This document shows, one piece after another, positions 44,000 to 52,857 of a DNA stretch of 64,000 bases. The stretch is taken from assembly GCF_039536765.1 (NCBI RefSeq), contig NZ_BAAAZF010000001.1, forward strand, positions 1,240,001 through 1,304,000, written 5' to 3'. Position 1 is the stretch's first letter, and the number at the start of each line of letters is the position of its first letter. The notes below the pieces were generated by a model. It was not told the DNA's origin, did no database searches, and worked only from the letters and a program-made list of their open reading frames with translations. This stretch comes from Parerythrobacter jejuensis. GTDB lineage: Bacteria > Pseudomonadota > Alphaproteobacteria > Sphingomonadales > Sphingomonadaceae. A program made the position numbers and the translations under genes.

Positions 44000-45370
44000 A
44001 TGACAGATCAACCCCTGCCACATGTGTGCATCATTGGCGCAGGCTGTTCCGGGTTCACCACGGCCAAGCGGTTGAAGGATTATGGTATCCCGTTCGATAT
44101 CATCGAAGCATCGGATGATATTGGCGGCAATTGGTATTTCAACAATCCCAACGGCATGTCGGCATGCTATCAAAGCCTGCATATCGACACCTCTAAATGG
44201 CGGCTCGCCTTCGAAGACCTGCCCGTCCCGGCGGAGTGGCCGGACTATCCAAGCCATGCCCAGTTGCTCGACTATTTCCACGACTATGTCGATACCTTCG
44301 CTCTGCGCCAGCATATCGAGTTCAACACAAGGGTAGAGTCTGCCGAGCGCCGCGCAGAGGGTGGGTGGGACATCACGCTCTCCAACGGCGAGACCCGTTT
44401 CTATGATGCGCTGGTGGTGGCCAATGGACACCATTGGGCCGCGCGGATCCCGGACTATCCCGGCGCCTTTTCCGGCGAGCAGATCCACAGCCACAGCTAT
44501 ATGACGCCAACCGAACCGGTCGATTGCATGGGCAAGCGCGTGCTGGTGGTGGGGATGGGCAACAGTTCGATGGATATCTCGTCCGAACTGGCCCATCGCA
44601 CTGTGGCCAGCAAATTGTTCGTCTCTGCCCGGCGCGGAGTATGGGTTTTCCCGAAATATATCGGCGGCAAGCCGAGTGACAAGAACCCGGCCCCCGCCTG
44701 GATGCCGCGCTGGATGCGCCACAAGATCGGCGAGCGGATCATGAAGCGCCTGCTGGGCACGATGGGCGACTATGGTCTGCCCGAACCCACCCACGGCATG
44801 TTCGAAAACCATCCGAGCGTATCAGGGGAATTCCTGCTGCGGGCAGGATCGGGCGATCTGACCATGAAGCCAGCGATCGAAAGACTGGACGGGGATGGCG
44901 TGGTGTTCACCGATGGCAGCCGCGAGCCGATCGATGTGATCATCTGGGCCACCGGCTATGACATAAGCTTCCCGTTCTTCAACGATCCGGCCCTTACAGC
45001 CGACAGCGACAATACACCTCCACCCCTGTTCAAACGGATCATGAAGCCGGAAACCCCGGACCTGTTTTATATGGGCCTTGCCCAACCCCTGCCGACGCTG
45101 GTTAATTTTGCCGAGCAGCAGAGCAAGCTGGTAGGTGCCTATCTGGCCGGGCAATATGCGCCGCCGCCAGCCGAGGAGATGCACGCGATCATCACCAAGG
45201 ATGAAGATTTCAACGTCGGGCAATTCTACAAGTCGCGCAGGCACACGATCCAGCTCGAATTCGATCCCTATGTGCGCGATCTGGCCAAGGAGTTGGAAGC
45301 CGGGGCCAAACGCGCGGCAGCCAGCGGCAATGCCCTGCCCGTTCCCGCCAGAACAACCGAACCGGCTTGA
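44000..45370 (+). CDS. flavin-containing monooxygenase (FMO family)
   Basis: 456 aa. First Rossmann motif IGAGCSGFTTAKRL, then the FMO fingerprint FxGxxxHSHxY seen as FSGEQIHSHSYM, and the NADPH motif VGMGNSSMD. The WATGY-like IIWATGYDISFPF is present near residue 330. FMOs oxygenate soft nucleophiles such as amines or sulfides, and bacterial forms also perform Baeyer-Villiger reactions. Start at ATG 44000; the upstream in-frame extension has no conserved residues. It is convergent with the thioesterase gene. Confidence 0.94.
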   Translation: MTDQPLPHVCIIGAGCSGFTTAKRLKDYGIPFDIIEASDDIGGNWYFNNPNGMSACYQSLHIDTSKWRLAFEDLPVPAEWPDYPSHAQLLDYFHDYVDTFALRQHIEFNTRVESAERRAEGGWDITLSNGETRFYDALVVANGHHWAARIPDYPGAFSGEQIHSHSYMTPTEPVDCMGKRVLVVGMGNSSMDISSELAHRTVASKLFVSARRGVWVFPKYIGGKPSDKNPAPAWMPRWMRHKIGERIMKRLLGTMGDYGLPEPTHGMFENHPSVSGEFLLRAGSGDLTMKPAIERLDGDGVVFTDGSREPIDVIIWATGYDISFPFFNDPALTADSDNTPPPLFKRIMKPETPDLFYMGLAQPLPTLVNFAEQQSKLVGAYLAGQYAPPPAEEMHAIITKDEDFNVGQFYKSRRHTIQLEFDPYVRDLAKELEAGAKRAAASGNALPVPARTTEPA

Positions 45371-45373
45371 TCC

Positions 45374-45820
45374 CTATTTCTGTTCGATAGCGATCACCGC
45401 CATTGTCAGGCGCGAGATACACACCAGTTTGCCGAGCTCGTTGACGATCCGGATCGACCAGATCTGGGTCGTACGCCCCAGATTGACCGGTGTCGCCGTG
45501 GCATAGACATAGTCATCATAGGCCGGGCGCACATGGTTCGCGTTGATCTCCATGCCGACGGTGGCGAAGCGCTCGCGATCGACGGTCAGTGATGCCGCCA
45601 CCGATCCGACCGTTTCTGCCAATGCCACCGATGCCCCGCCATGCAGCCTGCCATATGGTTGCCTGGTCCGCTCATCCACCGGCATGCGTGCAGTGATCAT
45701 ATCGCTGCTGACTTCGACAAATTCGATGCCGAGATGGCCAGGCATACATTCATCGCCCCCGGAACCAAGGTCGGCCAATCGCGGCAATGTGCCGCCCCAC
45801 CAGATGATCTCATCGCTCAT
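45374..45820 (-). CDS. PaaI/MenI-type hotdog thioesterase
   Basis: 148 aa. The hotdog signature GRLHGGASVALAETVGSVAA contains the catalytic Gln/Glu position region of PaaI and 1,4-dihydroxy-2-naphthoyl-CoA thioesterases; GMEINANHVRPAYDDYVYATATPVNLGRTTQIWSIRI completes the fold. It hydrolyses an acyl- or aryl-CoA in the cytoplasm. Start at ATG 45820 by homology. A short upstream frame adds only low-complexity sequence. Next to an FMO gene, it probably releases an acid in the same catabolic region. Confidence 0.9.
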   Translation of the reverse strand: MSDEIIWWGGTLPRLADLGSGGDECMPGHLGIEFVEVSSDMITARMPVDERTRQPYGRLHGGASVALAETVGSVAASLTVDRERFATVGMEINANHVRPAYDDYVYATATPVNLGRTTQIWSIRIVNELGKLVCISRLTMAVIAIEQK

Positions 45821-45893
45821 GGCGAACAGCTCTGCCGCCCCCGCGTGCCGCTGTCCAGCGCCGGCATCGGATTTCAGGATCAGGATCAGGATC

Positions 45894-45913
45894 ATGGTTA
45901 CCGGATGGTTACC
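45894..45913. repeat. direct repeat ATGGTTACC x2, one helical turn apart
   Basis: Two exact 9-base copies at 45894-45902 and 45905-45913, spacing 11 bases, between the divergent thioesterase and surface-protein genes. Preceded by three CAGGAT repeats. Possible operator. Confidence 0.4.
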
Positions 45914-45999
45914 ATTCCCTGTCATGGCGACGGTGTAGAATTACGTATTGGCCTGTTCGGGGATGGCCAGTTCGAGGAAAGGAAGCCGATTTCGCAGCC

Positions 46000-47865
46000 A
46001 TGCGGTGGATTTGTGCCCTGCTGTCAGTTTTTCTGGCGATGGTCCTGGCCAGCAGCCCGGCCCATGCTGCTGGCTGTTCGGCTGCGTCCAGCGCGGGTAC
46101 GGCGCCGCCATCGTGGCAGACCTATTGCTGGCTCGATCTGACCGATTACAATGATGTGCAGGCGCGTAGTGCCAGTGGCCAGAACTTCGCCTTCACCCTC
46201 AGCGACGGCTCGACCCTTACCTTCAATTTGCGCACCACCAGCACAGCAGCCACCGGCGCGGATGCCCGGCCCGCACCCAGCTGGTCCGGAGCGGCCGTTG
46301 GCAATTCGGCATTCCTTGGCATCCCGGGTGAGCCGATCCTGTATATGCTCAATAGCGGTTCGACGGTGGAATTCACATTCTCGTCCATCGCCGTCACGCC
46401 CCCGCCGGGTGTCTCGACCATCACGAGCTACGCTTTCGTGGTGGCGGACGGGGAATCGACCGACAATGCAGAATATCTCGAATACACCACCAATGGCGGA
46501 TCATGGGAGCTGCTCGATTCCGTCCCGCCCATCAGCGGCAGCCAGATGCCGGGTTTCACCGGCGTTGGCACCGGGACATTCCGCGAAACCGGCGACGGCC
46601 TGACCGGACGGGTCGGCGCCTACATCGTCGGCACGGACACGCCAACCACGGTCACGGCCGAGATGGACGGAGCTGGCCTGCAGGGCCTGATGTTTGCCGT
46701 ACGCTTTGCCTCGATCACGCTGGAGAAACAGATTGGCGGCGCGCGGGTTTCCGCAGCCGACCAGTTTACCTTCGAAATCCAGTCGTCGTCTTCAGGTGCG
46801 GCGCTGGCGAGTGGAACCACCACAGGCACCGGCCTTGGCCCCTTCGATGCGGTTGTCCTCTCGACTGCATCGGGAATTCCCCTGACACTGACCGAACAAA
46901 TGGCCCCGGGCAGTGTCAGCGCTTTGTCGCAATACCAGTCGCTGCTGACATGCGTGAACGGCAACGCATCGTCGTCCACCGCGCTACCAACCAATGTGGT
47001 CACCACCAATTATGCGTTCGGATCGCTGCAATTCGGGGATGAAGTGAGCTGCACCTTCACCAACACCCCCTTCCCGCATGTGACCTATACCAAGGCGCTT
47101 GGCGCCGGTGGCCGGATATTCGACACCGACCAGTTCCGGTTGCGGATCAGGGACCGGACGACCAACACCAATCTGAACCAGACCACCACCACCGGGACCG
47201 GGTCGAGCTTTGTCATCGATAGCACCGGGCCCGTGCCGGTGACGGCCGGCAACACGATCCGGGTGATCGAGTTCGCGGAAGGCTCCACCGTGCTGGGCGA
47301 CTATGCCATGTCGACCGTATGCACCAATGCCAACACCAGCTCGACCACCACGCTTGGCACGGGGACCCGGCGGGTCGACATGGTCTTGCAGATTGGCGAT
47401 GTCGTGACCTGCATCGTCACCAACACCCGCAATAGTGCCAATGCGCGTATTGTCCTGACCAAGAGCTCAACCGTAATTTCCGACGGGATCAGTGCCAGCG
47501 ATCCCAAGGCCATTCCCGGTGCGATCATCGAATATGCAATCTCTGTGCGCAATGAAGGCGACGCGCCGGTCGATGCCGACACGCTGGCGATGCTCGATAT
47601 CGTTCCGCTGGATATGGCCTTCGATGCCGGCTTCGGGATCGTGTTTACCGAAGGCACGACTGTAAGCGGGCTGGACCCCTTCGATGCGGTGACAATGGTG
47701 GACTATTCCACCGCAGCGGGTGGCACTGCGCCTTACGACCATACGCCGTCAGGGTTCGACAGCAGCGTAACAGGCATCAGGGTCCTGCCGACGGGCACAC
47801 TGGCCGCCTCGGATGGTACCAATCATCCCGGCTTTACGATCACGTATCGCATGCAGGTGGAATAG
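46000..47865 (+). CDS. secreted repeat protein with DUF11/prealbumin-like domains (surface protein)
   Basis: 621 aa with signal peptide MRWICALLSVFLAMVLASSPAHA. After an N-terminal CshA-like fibrillar domain (CSAASSAGTAPPSWQTYCWLDLTDYN...LSDGSTLTFNLR), two repeated beta-domains each carry a cysteine pair and the phrase VxCTFTNT or VTCIVTNT (SSVSAL..LTCVNGN / MSTVCTNAN), and a DUF11-like domain follows (IVLTKSSTVISDG...IEYAISVRNEGDAPVDADTLAMLDIVP). This is the build of an adhesin or S-layer-like surface protein. No anchor or autotransporter barrel is visible. A long purine-rich AGGAAAGGAAG lies 15-25 bases before the ATG. Cysteines suggest periplasmic oxidation. Confidence 0.8.
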   Translation: MRWICALLSVFLAMVLASSPAHAAGCSAASSAGTAPPSWQTYCWLDLTDYNDVQARSASGQNFAFTLSDGSTLTFNLRTTSTAATGADARPAPSWSGAAVGNSAFLGIPGEPILYMLNSGSTVEFTFSSIAVTPPPGVSTITSYAFVVADGESTDNAEYLEYTTNGGSWELLDSVPPISGSQMPGFTGVGTGTFRETGDGLTGRVGAYIVGTDTPTTVTAEMDGAGLQGLMFAVRFASITLEKQIGGARVSAADQFTFEIQSSSSGAALASGTTTGTGLGPFDAVVLSTASGIPLTLTEQMAPGSVSALSQYQSLLTCVNGNASSSTALPTNVVTTNYAFGSLQFGDEVSCTFTNTPFPHVTYTKALGAGGRIFDTDQFRLRIRDRTTNTNLNQTTTTGTGSSFVIDSTGPVPVTAGNTIRVIEFAEGSTVLGDYAMSTVCTNANTSSTTTLGTGTRRVDMVLQIGDVVTCIVTNTRNSANARIVLTKSSTVISDGISASDPKAIPGAIIEYAISVRNEGDAPVDADTLAMLDIVPLDMAFDAGFGIVFTEGTTVSGLDPFDAVTMVDYSTAAGGTAPYDHTPSGFDSSVTGIRVLPTGTLAASDGTNHPGFTITYRMQVE

Positions 47866-47868
47866 CGG

Positions 47869-48279
47869 CTAGCTCGCCGCCCGCCAGAACGCGACAAGAG
47901 TCAGCGCGAGGCCGCACAGGAATGTCACCGCCACCCATGGCCGGTGAAGATGCGACAGATTGCGCAGCCAGAAATGGAAATAGACATCTGAAAACCCGAT
48001 CACCATGAGCGCTTCGAAAACCATCAGCGCGCCCAGCGTCTTCATGACGCAGGTCAGTATGTCGGCGGGTATCCATGGGTTGAGCAGGTAAACCGTGGTC
48101 CCGGCGACCAGCTCCAGCATGCCGCTGATCAGCTGCAGTGCAGGCGAGCTCTCGATCTCCTTCACCACCTTTTGCCACACGCCGGGATTGCGGAATGCTC
48201 CGATCGCAGCGAACACGGTGAAAGCCCCCAACACCAGCGCCGACCAACCGGTCGAATCGAGCGTCGTGTCGATCATCAT
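47869..48279 (-). CDS. small 4-TM membrane protein, paralogue of the thiC-operon protein
   Basis: 136 aa. Four hydrophobic segments in the same order as the gene at 30679-31086: SALVLGAFTVFAAIGAF, LQLISGMLELVAGTTVYLLNPW, MKTLGALMVFEALMVIGF and PWVAVTFLCGLALTLVAF. Shared features include RNPGVW against RTPGGW and xLISGxxxLxxGTTVYLxNPW. ATG 48279 overlaps the stop of the flavin monooxygenase gene (ATGA), so it is translationally coupled to that enzyme. Function unknown. Confidence 0.82.
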   Translation of the reverse strand: MMIDTTLDSTGWSALVLGAFTVFAAIGAFRNPGVWQKVVKEIESSPALQLISGMLELVAGTTVYLLNPWIPADILTCVMKTLGALMVFEALMVIGFSDVYFHFWLRNLSHLHRPWVAVTFLCGLALTLVAFWRAAS

Positions 48280-49805
48280 GCGGACTCCACCAATTCGCGC
48301 ACGCGGGCGGTGAAATAGGAGAAGTCTTCGCTTTCGAGGTCGATCATCGGGAAGTCGTCCTTCTCGCGCCAGTAATCCTGGGTGTGTTTCCAATCATCAC
48401 CTTTGCCGGCCTTGGGCAACTGGTTCATCCCGCGCTTGAGATAGCCCGGATTGAAATTGTCGGCATCGATCCACGGGCCCGGCTCCATCGCATCGATCCC
48501 GGCTTTCGGGGCAACTTCCACCCGGGTCGCGCCGCGATCCTGCATATGGTTGAGCAGGCGGCAGACAAAATCACCCAGCATATCGACCCGCAAGGTCCAG
48601 CTGGCGCGGAAATAGCCCATGACCCACGCCATGTTGGGCACGCCGGTGAACATCATGCCGCGATAGGTCAGCGTGTCATGCCAATCGATCGCCTCGCCAT
48701 CTACCGAGAAAGGAATGTCGCCCATCACGGAAAGCCGGAAGCCGGTCGCCGCCACGATGATATCGGCTTCGATCGTCTCACCCGATGACGTCACCACGCC
48801 GGTCTCGGTGAAGTGATCGATTGTATCGGTCACCACACTGGCTTTGCCTGCGCCCACGGCCTGGAAGACATCGCCATCAGGGCAGAACGCGAGCCGTTGC
48901 TGCCATGGCCGGTATTTCGGCGTGAAATGCGGTTCGAACTCGAAATCTTCGCCCGCATATTCGCGGATCAGCGCCTTCAATTCCTCGAACACCGCGTCCG
49001 GCTCTTCCTGACAGCGCTTGGTCATCACATCCTGGTCGAACAGGATTTGCTGGCGCACGACGCGATGGATCGTCGGCTCGTCCACGCCCACTTCGCGCAG
49101 GCGGTCGGCCAGTTCATTCTGGTTGGGATGGCAGAAGAAATAGGTCGGGCTGCGTTGCAGCATGGTGACATGGGCGGCAGTCTTGGCGAATTCGGGGATC
49201 ACGGTAGCGGCAGTCGCACCGGATCCAATCACGAGCACGCGTTTGCCGGCATAGTCTGTGGCCGGATCCCACAGCTGGGCATGTACGAAATGCCCGGTGT
49301 AGTCGTTCAGCCCCTTCCAATCGGGAATGTAGGGGTTCTCGTGATCGTAATAGCCCGAGCACATCCACAGGAAGTTGCAAGTGAAGGTAAGGATTGCGCC
49401 ATCTTCCAGCCGCTCTGCCTCGACAGTCCACAAATCGGTTGCGCGCGCGAAGGAGCAGGAGACGATGCGGTGACCATAGCGGATGTGCTCACCGATCCCG
49501 TTATCGTCGATCACTTCGCCCATATAGGTCAGGATCTCGTCTGCGGTGGCGATGGGCGGGCCGACCCACGGTTTAAAGCGATAGCCGAAGGTATAGAGGT
49601 CGGAATCCGAACGGACGCCGGGATATTTGTGGGTTTCCCACGTACCCCCGAACGTGTCCTTCATCTCCAGGATCGCATAGCTGAGCTCGGGCGATTGCTC
49701 CTGCAGGTGATAGGCCGAACCGATACCGGAAATCCCGGCCCCAACGATCAGGACATCGACATGGGAAGCCGCAGCCTCCGGGCGAATTTGTACCGACGCA
49801 TTCAT
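48276..49805 (-). CDS. Baeyer-Villiger-type flavin monooxygenase (second)
   Basis: 509 aa. First Rossmann motif VGAGISGIGSAYHL, the FxGxxxHxxxW-type fingerprint in YTGHFVHAQLWDP, and the NADPH motif IGSGATAAT. The stretch GGTWETHKYPGVRSDSDLYTFGYRFKPW is typical of the FMO/BVMO group acting on large or linear ketones. GAGGAGAGGAG lies before the ATG at 49805. It is followed by the coupled 4-TM protein gene. It makes the third flavin monooxygenase of this region; substrate unknown. Confidence 0.93.
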   Translation of the reverse strand: MNASVQIRPEAAASHVDVLIVGAGISGIGSAYHLQEQSPELSYAILEMKDTFGGTWETHKYPGVRSDSDLYTFGYRFKPWVGPPIATADEILTYMGEVIDDNGIGEHIRYGHRIVSCSFARATDLWTVEAERLEDGAILTFTCNFLWMCSGYYDHENPYIPDWKGLNDYTGHFVHAQLWDPATDYAGKRVLVIGSGATAATVIPEFAKTAAHVTMLQRSPTYFFCHPNQNELADRLREVGVDEPTIHRVVRQQILFDQDVMTKRCQEEPDAVFEELKALIREYAGEDFEFEPHFTPKYRPWQQRLAFCPDGDVFQAVGAGKASVVTDTIDHFTETGVVTSSGETIEADIIVAATGFRLSVMGDIPFSVDGEAIDWHDTLTYRGMMFTGVPNMAWVMGYFRASWTLRVDMLGDFVCRLLNHMQDRGATRVEVAPKAGIDAMEPGPWIDADNFNPGYLKRGMNQLPKAGKGDDWKHTQDYWREKDDFPMIDLESEDFSYFTARVRELVESA

Positions 49806-49945
49806 GGCTGTCGCTCCTCTCCTCTTTGATCCCACCGTTCCATCGCATGACCGGTTACGCATTGACATGGATCAAAATGAGGACAGGGCGACGCCCCCGG
49901 TGAGGAGCGCCGCCCTGTTCGATCAGCAGGCCGCAGGGGCCGAAG

Positions 49946-51769
49946 CTATTTCAGGCTGGCAATCCAGCGATCGATCTTCGCTTCCAGTACTGGCAGTGGC
50001 AGGCCGCCAGTGCCCAGAACCTGCGCGTGGAAGCCCTTGATATCGAAGCTGTCGCCCAGCTCATCTTCGGCCTTCTTGCGCAGCTCCTGGATCTTCAAGG
50101 CACCGACCTTGTAGGCCAGCGCCTGGCTCGGGATCGCGATATAGCGCTCGACTTCCGACACCACTTCGGTCCGGGTCATACCGGAATTCTCCAGCATGAA
50201 TTCAATCGCTTGCTCGCGGCTCCAGCCCTTGGAATGCAGACCGGTATCGACGACCAGGCGCATCGCGCGCAGCTGCTCGTCCTGCAGCGTGCCATAGCGG
50301 TTCCACGGGTCTTCATAGAAGCCCATCTCGAACCCGAGCGTTTCGGAATAAAGCGCCCAGCCTTCGATAAAGGCGGTGGTGCCGCCAAACCGCATGAATG
50401 CCGGCAGCGCCTCGTTTTCCTGCGCCAGGCTGATCTGGAAGTGGTGACCAGGGGCCCCCTCATGCAAGTAAAGCGTGACATTGCCCGTCGTCAGGCGGCT
50501 GGGCAGGTCATAGGCGTTGAAGAAGAACACGCCCGGGCGCGATCCGTCCGGCGCGCCCGACTGGTAGGAACCGCCCGCGCTGAACTGCTCGATGCTCGGA
50601 TCGTAAGGCTTGATCTCCAGTTCGGACTTGGGAAGCAGCGAGAAATAGTCGCCGATCTTCCCGTCCACCTGCTTGCCGATATCGTAATAGCTCTGGGTCA
50701 GCGCTTCGCGGCTTTCCGGCTTGAACTGTGGATCGGTGCGGACGAAGTCGAAGAATTCGTTGAGCGAACCCTCGAACCCGACCTCTGCCTTGATCTCTTC
50801 CAGCCCGGTCTTGATCCGGGCCACTTCGCTCAAGCCAAGATTGTGCAGGTAGTCGGCGGTCAGCGGCAGCGTGGTCGTGCCTTCGATCAGCTGCTGGTAG
50901 AGCGCCTCGCCCCCCTTCATCTGGCTCAGGCCGACTTCTTCGCGCGCCACGGCAAGATATTCGTCGCGCAGGAAATCGCGCATCGCTTGGTGGGCCGCGT
51001 AGATTTCCCTGGTCTTCGCTTCGTAAGCGGCGGTCAGGCGCGCCTTGTCCTCGTCCGAGAAGCTCTCGGGGAATTGCTTCACCGGACCCATGAACTGCGA
51101 ATCCGCAACCGGGATCGCCAGCTGCGTATCGAACTGCTTGATCACATTGCCGATCGTCAGCTTGGTTTCGACAACGCCGCTGGCCATGCCCTCGCGGAAT
51201 TTGTCAATCGCGCGCTTGTTGATGGTGATATAGTCATCATGGCGCGACAGATTGTCTTCGTAATGGGCCAACGTCTTGAACGGGGCGGCACCCTTGCCGC
51301 TGGCGAAGTTGGGATAGAATGTGTGGAAGCCGCTGAAGTGGTTTACCGGACGCACTTCGGTCAGCGCGCGGATTTCCGGAGTGCTGCCTTTGAGCGATTG
51401 TTCCTGGTTATATTTGAACACATCGTAGGCGAGCTGGTCGGTCGGATCGAGCTTGCTGCGATCGATCTGCGCCAGCAGCGCAACATTGAGCTGCGTATCA
51501 CGAAGGTCGGCATAGTATGACGCATCGGTCAGGAAATCACCAAGCCGGTCAGCGTTCTTGTCATCCCCGCGGAACAGGCGGCTGAGGGGGTTGAGTTCGA
51601 GGCTGCGCTTGTCGGAATCAGCGAACAGCGCCTTCAGCTTCTCACCCTCTGATTTGGCAGTCTCTTCTGCCGGGGCATTTGGCTTGTCGCCGTGGTGATC
51701 GGCCAAAGCCGGAGCGGCCGGCAGCGCCAGCGCGGCGGTGGCCAGAAGTGCGGTACGGATGAGTTTCAT
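49946..51769 (-). CDS. DUF885 family secreted protein (putative metallopeptidase)
   Basis: 607 aa with signal peptide MKLIRTALLATAALALPAAPALA. The DUF885 family is recognised from LYLHEGAPGHHFQISLAQENEALPAFMRFGGTTAFIEGWALYSETLGFEMG, where HExxxGH and the distant E form a gluzincin-like zinc site, and from the C-terminal QALAYKVGALKIQELRKKAE. Related DUF885 proteins are thought to be periplasmic carboxypeptidases. GGGGGACTTC lies just before the ATG. Stands alone. Confidence 0.9.
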   Translation of the reverse strand: MKLIRTALLATAALALPAAPALADHHGDKPNAPAEETAKSEGEKLKALFADSDKRSLELNPLSRLFRGDDKNADRLGDFLTDASYYADLRDTQLNVALLAQIDRSKLDPTDQLAYDVFKYNQEQSLKGSTPEIRALTEVRPVNHFSGFHTFYPNFASGKGAAPFKTLAHYEDNLSRHDDYITINKRAIDKFREGMASGVVETKLTIGNVIKQFDTQLAIPVADSQFMGPVKQFPESFSDEDKARLTAAYEAKTREIYAAHQAMRDFLRDEYLAVAREEVGLSQMKGGEALYQQLIEGTTTLPLTADYLHNLGLSEVARIKTGLEEIKAEVGFEGSLNEFFDFVRTDPQFKPESREALTQSYYDIGKQVDGKIGDYFSLLPKSELEIKPYDPSIEQFSAGGSYQSGAPDGSRPGVFFFNAYDLPSRLTTGNVTLYLHEGAPGHHFQISLAQENEALPAFMRFGGTTAFIEGWALYSETLGFEMGFYEDPWNRYGTLQDEQLRAMRLVVDTGLHSKGWSREQAIEFMLENSGMTRTEVVSEVERYIAIPSQALAYKVGALKIQELRKKAEDELGDSFDIKGFHAQVLGTGGLPLPVLEAKIDRWIASLK

Positions 51770-51915
51770 GAAGTCCCCCTGAGGATTGGCGTAAAGTCTC
51801 TTAATCGCGATGCGGTGTTAGTCCAACTGCGAGAAGCCGTTACAGGGATGTCACGCCCACGCATGGCTGCCTTCTACAAAGGGCAAGGGCGGTTCGATGA
51901 ACGGCAGACGTAGAC

Positions 51916-52857
51916 CTAATCGAGGCAGAAGCTGTCGCCCGCGCGGGCGACATTGAAGCCGAGGGCAGCAACCTGTTTCGATTGATCGGACTGCGGATCG
52001 CGGATCGGGTTGGTGTGATTGTAGTGAATGAAATGCACCTTGGCGCGATTGTCCGGCGCAAGCCGGGCCAGCCGTACCATCGTTGCCTTGACTCTGGGAT
52101 GCGGGATCTTCGACATATCGCGCCCTGGCAGCTCGTTATCGTCATAGAAGGTCGCATCGATGAAGAGGTAATCGAACCCTTCGACAAGAGATTCCAGCGA
52201 TTGTCCGCCCTTCTCCTCAAACTCGTCCCAACTGTCGAGATCAGGAAGATAGAGCGCCGTTTTGCCCGGCGTCATGATGAAGAAACCGACCGTCTCCGAA
52301 AACTCGTCACGATGCGGCACAAGGATAGGCATCACCCCGAACGTGTCACTAAGGGTAGTGAATTGGCTGGCAGCCATTTCGGTGATCGCGATATTGCCGA
52401 GTTCGACCAGCTGGCTCCACGGACCATTTTCGCGCAGGAACGCCGCCATCCGGGGCATTGCGAAGACCGGCACACCTCTCGCGCCGGCTGCCTCGCGCCC
52501 CAGATAGGCAAGGCCCAGATAGTGGCCGATATGGGCGTGGGTCAGGAAGATGCCATCGATGCCAAGGCCTTGCCCTGCAGGCTCTATCTCGTCCAGCATC
52601 GCCAACTGCTCGGTAATGGCGGGGGACGCATCGAACAGATAGCGCTGGCCATTCTCGCGATCGATCAGGCCGAGTGCGCTGGGCGTCAGCCGCGGCCCGC
52701 TCTCATGTGCGGTGCTCCATAATACCGTGCCGATCTGCGGCGCACCGGCATCCTGCCCTGCCCCCAGCACAACCAGCTCGCGCTCGCATTGCTCGGCATC
52801 CGCAACGGGCTGCGAAACAAGCGCAAGGGCGCCCAGAATCTCGATCGACCAGTTCAT
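51916..52857 (-). CDS. MBL-fold hydrolase, PqqB-like
   Basis: 313 aa. VVLGAGQDAGAPQIGT at the N-terminus, LTHAHIGHYLGLAYLGREAAGARGVPVFAMPRMAAFLRENGPW and VHFIHYNHTNPI follow the PqqB pattern of the metallo-beta-lactamase fold (HxHxxH becomes THAHIGH). PqqB helps in pyrroloquinoline quinone synthesis, but no pqqA, C, D or E is near, so this may be a PqqB-like hydrolase of other use. A leading hydrophobic stretch with CERELV may be a signal sequence. Its ATG overlaps the stop of the PNPOx-like gene (ATGA). Confidence 0.85.
   Translation of the reverse strand: MNWSIEILGALALVSQPVADAEQCERELVVLGAGQDAGAPQIGTVLWSTAHESGPRLTPSALGLIDRENGQRYLFDASPAITEQLAMLDEIEPAGQGLGIDGIFLTHAHIGHYLGLAYLGREAAGARGVPVFAMPRMAAFLRENGPWSQLVELGNIAITEMAASQFTTLSDTFGVMPILVPHRDEFSETVGFFIMTPGKTALYLPDLDSWDEFEEKGGQSLESLVEGFDYLFIDATFYDDNELPGRDMSKIPHPRVKATMVRLARLAPDNRAKVHFIHYNHTNPIRDPQSDQSKQVAALGFNVARAGDSFCLD

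Noticed and set aside
50027-51520. 497-codon plus-strand frame opposite the DUF885 gene
   Set aside because: Antisense to a conserved exported protein; no signal or domain.
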